From CAYUIS01 sp964444825 (lineage in GTDB: Bacteria > Chloroflexota > Anaerolineae > B4-G1), in assembly GCA_964444825.1 (NCBI GenBank), contig CAYUIS010000093.1, positions 1-20,167 of the forward strand: DNA of 20,167 nucleotides, given 5' to 3'. The position numbers were made by a program, and so were the translations under genes. Below the pieces are notes generated by a model. That model ran no database searches. It saw only the letters and a list, made by a program, of their open reading frames with translations, and had not been told where the DNA came from. Positions 14,934-20,167 of this stretch are shown one piece after another (position 1 is the first letter of the stretch; every line of letters starts with the position of its first letter).

Positions 14934-15293
14934 CTAGCTATCGAGTTCTCGGCCGGGCATCTTGTCATTGTCCTCCGATCGCCTGACCGATACTAGCACA
15001 GCACCCAAATCGTGAAGCCAGTTGAGCAGGCCAAACAACGCCGCCTGATCTGGGATTGGGCCTGCAATGATCGTTTCGCCGCTGGGATGCCGGGCGACTG
15101 TCAGATCATCGAATCTCCGAAAGCGCCGTGGGGACAGGTGACCCTCGATCCGAATCTCATAGACGTTTAGCTCGGCCTCGGCTTTCCTGCGATCCGACGA
15201 GGCCGGGCCGCGAAGGACGGGGGCGTTGGCTTTGGCCAATTGGTCTGTTCTCCTGGGTGCCCTTCCTGTGAGTGTAGCACGCGGCATGAGCAC
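14934..15293 (-). CDS. Small conserved protein of unknown function (paralog of 2582-2878)
   Basis: Up to 119 aa, soluble, with an unstructured basic N-terminus and no signal peptide. The core (about 44-106) reads 'VYEIRIEGHL', 'FDDLTVARHPSGETIIAGPI', 'DQAALFGLLNWLHDLGAVL', 'VSVRRSED'. It shares the Y-x-I-R-x-x-G-x-L, DQA-x-L and VSV positions with the small protein in the exporter operon. The start is uncertain: GTG 15293 lies one base after the oxidoreductase stop and ATG 15287 is two codons in, but neither has a clear ribosome site. A TTG at 15239 preceded by AGGAG about 11 nt upstream is an alternative. It sits directly downstream of the oxidoreductase, probably in one transcript. No function is known to me. 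Confidence 0.7.
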   Translation of the reverse strand: MLMPRATLTGRAPRRTDQLAKANAPVLRGPASSDRRKAEAELNVYEIRIEGHLSPRRFRRFDDLTVARHPSGETIIAGPIPDQAALFGLLNWLHDLGAVLVSVRRSEDNDKMPGRELDS

Positions 15294-15294
15294 G

Positions 15295-16791
15295 CTAAGG
15301 AAGCTGGGTCACGAATGGTTTTTTATCCTGATGACAGATGATGTGTATCACATCACGGCCCGACGTCGCTGCCGGGGGCAAGCCGCCTCCATTCACCCAC
15401 TGTCCGATCATGTAAAAGTCCCCCAGGCCGGGGATGGTCTTGCTCATCTCCTCCTTGCCCATCGTCTCGGTCGTCACCGGCCACGCCATGATCGATCCCT
15501 GCCAGTTGCCGGTGTAGCGCTCGGTCGTCACAGGAGTGGCCACATCCACCACCTCCACCTGGTCCGTGATGCCCGGGAGACGCTGCTCCAGGTGGTTGAT
15601 CACGGCGATGGCGGCCTGTTGCTTCTCGGCCTCATAGTGTTCCTGATCTCCATAGAGGTCCTTCCAGTACTGGAAGTTGGACGCGAACAGGACCTCTATC
15701 ACGGTCTTGCCTGGAGGGGCCATAGTGGGGTCAAGGCTATAGTTCTTTACGCTTATGTGCCTGTGCGTCTCGCCGCCGACCGTGATGGGCTTGTCCAGCA
15801 GGTGGGTGGCCATATGGGGTTCGTTCGAGAGGTCCCGGGCCACGCCCAGCGAGACCTGGACGACTGGCGGGTAGACGGACCATTCGCTGTAGCGGCTGTG
15901 GATCTCGGCGCTCGTATACTTTCCCTCCAGCATATCAAAAATGGTGGCGCGTCCATCTGCGGCAGAGATCACAATGTCGGCCCGCTGCTCCGTGCCGTCG
16001 GCTAGGCGTACGCCCACGGCGCGGTCATTCTCCACCAGGATCTTCTGCACGCGGGACCGGTAGTCGATCTCCCCGCCCAGGTCGATGTAGCGGCGCTCGA
16101 TGGCCCGTGCGAGTGCCAAAGAGCCGCCGATGGGATAGGCCGCATGCCGATTGTGCATCAAGGCCAGGGTGATGAACAGCACGAACACCGGAAATGGTTG
16201 ATTAAAATACAGAGAGAAGGGTAGCGCCTGGCGCAGGAAGGGATCGCTGAAGCGGGCCGCATAATCCTGGATTGAGATCCTGCTGTACCTGCCGAAAGCC
16301 CGCATAAAAGGCAGCATCTTGACGGCGATTCTAAGCCCGTCGAGCAGCCCATACAGCTCTCTTGGCTTGTCCATCGGTATGTCGAAGCGGGAAAAGAGCC
16401 GCACGCCATCGCAGAGTTCCTTGATCAACCCGGTGTCCGCGGGCGATAGTTCCTTCAAGTGCTCCTCCAGCCGGTCCGGATCGGTGTGCAGGATGAGGGT
16501 CCTCCCGTTGGTCCCTTGGATGTGCCCAAAGTCGTCGTACGTCACAAAGTCCCGTCCCTGAATCGCGCCCAGTTCCTGCCACATGCGGTGGGAGTCGATC
16601 CCAGGCCCGGAGCCAACCAGCCAGTGGATGCATCCGTCGAAGGTGTACCCATTGCGCTTCCAGGAGGTGCACAGCCCCCCGGGCAGGTTGTGCATCTCCA
16701 AGATCCGGGTTCGATAGCCGTTCATCTGGCCGTAGCATCCCGCGGAAAGGCCAGCGATACCTGCACCGATGATGATGATCGACTTGTCCAT
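15295..16791 (-). CDS. FAD-dependent oxidoreductase of the CrtI/phytoene desaturase-like family
   Basis: A 498-aa flavoprotein with no signal peptide. The N-terminal dinucleotide fold has 'IIIIGAGIAGLSAG' (Gly9, Gly11, Gly14) and the ribose-binding Glu32, then 'LPGGLCTSWKRNGYTFDGCI', the usual continuation in COG1233 proteins. The C-terminal FAD-contact region is 'IPGLGDFYMIGQWVNGGGLP' with 'AATSGRDV' after it. Family members desaturate, isomerise or saturate polyenes and related lipids. No carotenoid or isoprenoid gene is nearby, so CrtI is not named. AGGAGA lies 7 nt before the ATG at 16791. It is 46 bp downstream of a 74-aa protein and one base upstream of a small conserved gene, suggesting a three-gene operon. 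Confidence 0.85.
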   Translation of the reverse strand: MDKSIIIIGAGIAGLSAGCYGQMNGYRTRILEMHNLPGGLCTSWKRNGYTFDGCIHWLVGSGPGIDSHRMWQELGAIQGRDFVTYDDFGHIQGTNGRTLILHTDPDRLEEHLKELSPADTGLIKELCDGVRLFSRFDIPMDKPRELYGLLDGLRIAVKMLPFMRAFGRYSRISIQDYAARFSDPFLRQALPFSLYFNQPFPVFVLFITLALMHNRHAAYPIGGSLALARAIERRYIDLGGEIDYRSRVQKILVENDRAVGVRLADGTEQRADIVISAADGRATIFDMLEGKYTSAEIHSRYSEWSVYPPVVQVSLGVARDLSNEPHMATHLLDKPITVGGETHRHISVKNYSLDPTMAPPGKTVIEVLFASNFQYWKDLYGDQEHYEAEKQQAAIAVINHLEQRLPGITDQVEVVDVATPVTTERYTGNWQGSIMAWPVTTETMGKEEMSKTIPGLGDFYMIGQWVNGGGLPPAATSGRDVIHIICHQDKKPFVTQLP

Positions 16792-16837
16792 TGTTGTTCT
16801 CCTAGTTCAATATTGTGCTGGCTCGGTGCCTCGCTCT

Positions 16838-17062
16838 TTATCCGGCCCGAGCAAATATCACCACTTGTTCGTCTTTGTAATCAACTGCCCATCTATGTTG
16901 GGACTGAATTGCTTTGACCAAGTCGCCGTCCTCGTGCGGGTCCAGGATGATAAACTGAACATCCTCTGCGTCGAACAGATCCAGCCAGTCTGTATTTATC
17001 GTGATCTCTCCAATCTCTGGTGTCGTTTTCTCCATCGAAACAAGGCTTTTGGCGCTGCACAT
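16838..17062 (-). CDS. Small conserved acidic protein of unknown function
   Basis: A 74-aa soluble acidic protein. After a short N-terminus it reads 'INTDWLDLFDAEDVQFIILD', then 'PHEDGDLVKAIQSQHRWAV' and 'DYKDEQVVIFARAG', an alternating beta/alpha pattern. AGGAG lies 9 nt before the ATG at 17062; an internal ATG at 17035 has no such site. I recall similar short proteins from Chloroflexota but no function. It is the first gene after regulator B on the same strand and is preceded by a promoter (17170-17199). It heads the probable operon with the oxidoreductase and the other small gene. Confidence 0.7.
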   Translation of the reverse strand: MCSAKSLVSMEKTTPEIGEITINTDWLDLFDAEDVQFIILDPHEDGDLVKAIQSQHRWAVDYKDEQVVIFARAG

Positions 17063-17169
17063 ACCGCAATTCTCCTGACTATGAGGCTCCGCCGGTCACG
17101 CTGGATGCTTCTGTGATCGGTGCTGCTCCTGTACGTTTTTTCGCTTGCGGACGTTGAATGAATGTCTGC

Positions 17170-17199
17170 ATTATAGCAGGCGGATAGGGGATGCGTCAT
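17170..17199 (-). promoter_or_regulatory. Promoter of the small-protein/oxidoreductase operon
   Basis: On the minus strand, a perfect TATAAT (17170-17175) lies 18 bp after ATGACG (17194-17199, 4 of 6 to the -35 consensus). Initiation would be near 17163, leaving a leader of about 100 nt. The weak -35 lies inside a palindrome, which suggests activator or repressor control. Confidence 0.55.
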
Positions 17200-17240
17200 C
17201 CCCCAATTGAGGATTGGGGTAGGGGATTTGTGTGGGGATT
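17187..17240. promoter_or_regulatory. Cluster of GGGGAT (MalT-box-like) elements over the promoter
   Basis: GGGGATG (17187-17193) and CATCCCC (17197-17203) form a perfect 7-bp palindrome around CGT. CCCCAAT (17201-17207) and ATTGGGG (17213-17219) form a second, overlapping one. Two more GGGGATT copies start at 17222 and 17234, 12 bp apart. The E. coli MalT box is GGGGA(T/G)GAGG, so the first six to seven bases match. Regulator B, a MalT relative, ends at 17251, directly upstream. Confidence 0.4.
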
Positions 17241-17250
17241 TTGGATGTGG

Positions 17251-19920
17251 CTAGAGCAGGTGAATTGACTTGGCGCGCTGAACCGCCTCGTGGCGGCTGT
17301 GGGCGTCGAGCTTGCCGTAGATGTGCTTGATGTGGGATCTAACCGTGCTCACCGCGATGACCAGTTCTTGAGCAATCTCGGGGGCGGAGAGGTCGGTCGC
17401 CAGCAGGCGCAGCACTTGGAGCTCCCGGTCGCTGAGGGGCTCGATCAACGACGAAGGATCAACGATGGACGACGGAGCAGTTCGTTCTTCGTCCTCTGTC
17501 CTTCGCCTCTCGCCAGAAAACGCCTCCAGCAAACGGTCCACGAACGCGGGTGCCCGATGGCGGACGTGGCGCAGCAATGGAACTAGGGCCGGTCCCTCGT
17601 CGAGAAAGGCCCGGAGATAGTCCTCAGGCGCGGCCAGTCGCAGTGTTTGTTCGAGGACTTTTGGAGCTTTTTCCTTTTCGCCCAACATCTGGGCCGCTAG
17701 AGCCTGCAGGATGTGGATGGAGATCAACTGTCGGCGGCGCCCATCCTCCCGCGCCGAACGCTCCAGGTTGTCCAGAAGCCTTTGTGCTGCCTCGGGGTGA
17801 TCCTGGGCCACAAGCAGGCGGGCATGCATTTCATACTCAAGCCTACGGGTCTTGTCCAGGGCTCCGGTGAGAGGTAGATTCGCCTGTTCTGCCCAGCGCT
17901 CGGCGGCCACGACGTCTCCCTGTCTCAACAGCAGATGGGCCTCCAGGGCAGCGCTTGCTTTGCCCCAACTGCGCTCATCCGTCAGGGAAGCTTGCCTGCT
18001 TGCCTCCCGGATCGTCGCCAGGGCCCGCTCCTCTTGTCCCATCGCAAATTCCGTTCGTGCCAGTTCTGCCAGGCTGAACAGGATGATGGGCATCGTCACC
18101 GACTGTTGGCCCAGTCTCAGCGCAGTCTGAAGAGACTCGTGGGCCTGGCTGAGACCGTTTTTTTCGTAGAACAACTCGCCCAGCACGTCGTAGATGAGGC
18201 CTGCCACAGGCAGTGGTCTATCACGCGCATCGACGTACTGCCTGATGCCCCGCTGGCAGAGCGCCAGGGCCTCGCGCCGCTTGCCCTGCGTGTTCAGTGA
18301 GAGGCCAAGGTGACCAAGCGCAACCGCGGCGATAAGGTGGCTACCGTGTTGCTGACCCAGGTGGTGCGCCTTCCGGAAGGTCTCGATCGCTCCCCCCACG
18401 TCGCCGACCGCGTCCTGCGCGTCGCCGAGCATAAACAGGGTGTAGCTGAGGGACAGAGGATCAGCCTCCCCGATCAGGTCGAGGGCCTCTCTGGCTATCT
18501 GAAGGACCTCCTGGGCAGGGACCAAGGGGCAACGGAGACTCAGAACCCGGCCACGATCCAGGTTTGAGGCGTCTGCTGGCAGGCTGGCCTCTGCCGACCG
18601 GACGTAGGACTCGGCTGTTTCGCCTTGCCCCGTCATGAACAGGCTCCACGCTTTGTAGCTGGCGAGTTCCCCGCTGGCACGTATGACCTCGTCCGGCAGC
18701 GCATCCAACCAGTCCAGCAAGGTGACGATCGAGCCACTGGTCAGTGCCTGGCTGCCGGCCAGCGTGATGATTCTCACTGCTTTGTCCCTATCTCCTGTCG
18801 CTAACGTGTGTTTCACAGCCTCTGGCAGCAGGTTCTGTGCCTCAAACCAGTGCGCGGCCTTCAGATGCAGGCCGGCCGTGTACTCTGGTTCAAGCTCGGT
18901 GCGCAAAAAATCGGCGAAAAGACGATGGTAGCGGTACCATTCGCGCCGGTCGTCAAGTGGAACGAGGAACAGGTTGGCCTGCTCCAGTTGTTTTAGCACG
19001 GTATCGCTGTCGTCACGGCCGGTGACCGCGTCACAGAGCGGAGCGGTGAGGCGGTCGAGAACGCCCGTTTGACGCAGAAAGCCGCGTACCTCATCAGATT
19101 GCTGTGCCAGCACCTCGTCCGCCAAATAGTCGATGATGTGGCGATGGCTGCCACTGAAGGCGGTGACGAAATCGGCGACACGTTCCGCAGCCTTGCCCTT
19201 CATAGACAGAGCCGCCAATTGCAGGCCAGCGATCCAGCCCTCGGTCCGGGCATCAAGAGCGGCGACTATTTCGGCGTCGAGCGCCAGCCCCAGTGCCTGG
19301 TTCAGGAACGTTGTTATCTCCTGGGCCGAGAAGCGCAAGTCGTCCGCTCGGATCTCTGTCACCTGGTCGCGCACCCGCAGGCGCGGCAGCGGCAGCGGGG
19401 GGTCCCTGCGCGCCGCGATGACCGTGTGCATCGACGGCGGCTGGTGGTCCAGCAGAAACCCCATCACGTCGTGGATGGCGGAGGTATGGATCAACTGGTA
19501 ATCGTCCAGTACCAGCACAAATGGCGTGGAGGCTGCGGTGATGTCATTGATCAGCAGCGCTGTCAGCGATTCCCCGGGCGGCAACTGTGGTGCACCCAGC
19601 AAACTCTGTGTGGCCTGGCCGATGCTCCCATCGATCTGCCGCAGCGCGGCAATGAGGTAGGTGAAAAACCGCACGGGATCGTTGTCTCCCTCATCGAGGG
19701 AGAGCCAGGCAACCGGGCGAGACGAGATGCTCCTGTTCCGGCTGTACAGCCACTCGGTGACCAGCGTTGTCTTGCCAAAGCCCGCTGGGGCAGAGACCAG
19801 CGTCAGCTTGGTGCCACGACGCAGCCCTTCGTCCATCTGCTCAATCAGGCGCGAGCGGGGCACAAGGTTGGGACGCGGCGGCGGCGTATAGAGTTTGGTG
19901 GTCAGGAGCGGCGCGGACAT
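17251..19920 (-). CDS. LAL-type (MalT-like) LuxR family transcriptional regulator B
   Basis: An 889-aa activator of the same architecture as regulator A and clearly paralogous: N-terminal 'LLTTKLYTPPPRPNLVPRSR', Walker A 'APAGFGKTT' at 44-52, Walker B 'VLVLDDY' with Asp139/Asp140, and 'NLFLVPLDDRREWYRYHRLF'. A TPR-like sensor region covers about 350-795. A variable linker (797-828) precedes the LuxR helix-turn-helix at 829-889 ('LSDRELQVLRLLATDLSAPE', 'STVRSHIKHIYGKLDAHSR'). The inducer is unknown. The start at 19920 has no Shine-Dalgarno, but the family signature begins at residue 5 and a promoter lies only about 10 bp upstream, so the transcript may be nearly leaderless. Likely targets are the operon starting at 17062 and perhaps itself. 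Confidence 0.93.
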   Translation of the reverse strand: MSAPLLTTKLYTPPPRPNLVPRSRLIEQMDEGLRRGTKLTLVSAPAGFGKTTLVTEWLYSRNRSISSRPVAWLSLDEGDNDPVRFFTYLIAALRQIDGSIGQATQSLLGAPQLPPGESLTALLINDITAASTPFVLVLDDYQLIHTSAIHDVMGFLLDHQPPSMHTVIAARRDPPLPLPRLRVRDQVTEIRADDLRFSAQEITTFLNQALGLALDAEIVAALDARTEGWIAGLQLAALSMKGKAAERVADFVTAFSGSHRHIIDYLADEVLAQQSDEVRGFLRQTGVLDRLTAPLCDAVTGRDDSDTVLKQLEQANLFLVPLDDRREWYRYHRLFADFLRTELEPEYTAGLHLKAAHWFEAQNLLPEAVKHTLATGDRDKAVRIITLAGSQALTSGSIVTLLDWLDALPDEVIRASGELASYKAWSLFMTGQGETAESYVRSAEASLPADASNLDRGRVLSLRCPLVPAQEVLQIAREALDLIGEADPLSLSYTLFMLGDAQDAVGDVGGAIETFRKAHHLGQQHGSHLIAAVALGHLGLSLNTQGKRREALALCQRGIRQYVDARDRPLPVAGLIYDVLGELFYEKNGLSQAHESLQTALRLGQQSVTMPIILFSLAELARTEFAMGQEERALATIREASRQASLTDERSWGKASAALEAHLLLRQGDVVAAERWAEQANLPLTGALDKTRRLEYEMHARLLVAQDHPEAAQRLLDNLERSAREDGRRRQLISIHILQALAAQMLGEKEKAPKVLEQTLRLAAPEDYLRAFLDEGPALVPLLRHVRHRAPAFVDRLLEAFSGERRRTEDEERTAPSSIVDPSSLIEPLSDRELQVLRLLATDLSAPEIAQELVIAVSTVRSHIKHIYGKLDAHSRHEAVQRAKSIHLL

Positions 19921-19929
19921 TGTGGCATA

Positions 19930-19958
19930 ATCTTACCACGCTTTTGCCGCATCCTCAA
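19930..19958 (-). promoter_or_regulatory. Promoter of regulator B giving a near-leaderless transcript
   Basis: On the minus strand TTGAGG (19953-19958) and TAAGAT (19930-19935) are exactly 17 bp apart, each 4 of 6 to consensus. Initiation would fall near 19923, about 3 nt before the ATG. GTGG (19922-19925) and CCAC (19936-19939) flank the -10 symmetrically. Confidence 0.4.
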
Positions 19959-19960
19959 AT

Positions 19961-20000
19961 GGAGCGAGTGGCCTGTCATCTCGACAGACCACTCGCCTCC
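19961..20000. repeat. Long imperfect inverted repeat upstream of regulator B
   Basis: GGAG-CGAGTGG-C-CTGTC (19961-19977) pairs with GACAG-A-CCACTCG-CCTCC (19983-20000) around a 5-nt loop, with one mismatch and one bulge. It is the strongest inverted repeat in the window. It lies just upstream of the predicted promoter. It could be a terminator of a gene beyond the right edge, although no T-run follows, or an operator-like element. Confidence 0.5.
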
Positions 20001-20167
20001 AATTGCAGATAAGGAGGAGGAACTCGGAGCGGCCGGGAAACGATCAACTCACCGTTCGTCCCTTGTCACCAGTTTCCCTTACATCACATCCCGCTATCTC
20101 ACCCTGCCCCACACCTCTATCTCGGCCAGACACGTATCGTCATACCGAGATCCGGGATAGACCTCGT
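20001..20167. other. Right-edge noncoding stretch with two further inverted repeats
   Basis: I see no credible coding region here. GGGAAAC (20035-20041) pairs with GTTTCCC (20072-20078), and ATCTCGG (20119-20125) pairs with CCGAGAT (20145-20151). Loops are 30 and 19 nt. AAGGAGGAGG (20011-20020, plus strand) looks like a ribosome site but no start codon opens a frame at the right distance. The stretch may be the leader or trailer of a gene outside the window. Confidence 0.35.

Noticed and set aside
15295..16791. Naming the oxidoreductase crtI as part of a carotenoid cluster
   Set aside because: The fold and motifs match the COG1233 group, but no phytoene synthase, cyclase or prenyltransferase gene is nearby and the group has several other activities.
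19069..20160. Plus-strand frame of 363 codons opposite regulator B
   Set aside because: It overlaps the well-supported N-terminal NTPase part of regulator B on the other strand and has no ribosome site or recognisable domain.

Overview
The window looks like a chromosomal segment of a Chloroflexota bacterium, most likely of the Anaerolineae/Caldilineae type. That is inferred from gene content and protein style, not from a marker gene. The clues are two very large MalT-like (LAL-type) LuxR regulators, small conserved proteins beside them, a giant secreted FG-GAP repeat protein with a 'GWNLISYP' domain and a 'YLPLI' C-terminus, and a moderately high GC content. There is no rRNA, tRNA, CRISPR array, insertion sequence or phage gene.

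Left block (1-5847, all on the minus strand, read right to left): LAL regulator A, a small conserved protein, two FtsX-type permeases in tandem, then the first 14 codons of an ABC ATPase that runs off the left edge. Spacing is tight (one TAATG stop/start overlap, a 45-bp gap and a 37-bp gap). The last four genes therefore look like one MacB/LolCDE-like export operon, perhaps controlled by regulator A.

Middle block (5848-9442, plus strand): a 337-bp divergent promoter region separates regulator A from a PAP2-like membrane protein, a sulfatase/phosphoesterase-superfamily enzyme with Thr at the nucleophile position, and lgt (prolipoprotein diacylglyceryl transferase). The common theme is chemistry at the membrane and envelope. 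A strong compound hairpin sits between the sulfatase-like gene and lgt.

Right block (9461-19920, all on the minus strand): regulator B, then a 188-bp promoter region rich in GGGGAT elements. Next come a 74-aa conserved protein, an FAD-dependent CrtI-like oxidoreductase, and a second member of the small family found beside regulator A. Last is a 1774-aa secreted protein with 14 Ca-binding-type FG-GAP repeats, an HExxH zinc-protease-like motif and a 5 x 7-residue perfect repeat. This large gene is separately promoted behind phased TTGACGC repeats. It converges tail to tail on lgt. The last ~250 bp hold no gene but several inverted repeats upstream of regulator B.

The most intriguing pattern is that both LAL regulators are followed on the same strand by a set that includes a member of the same small-protein family. 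Three promoter regions also carry short direct repeats with about 11-bp helical phasing, or MalT-box-like elements.
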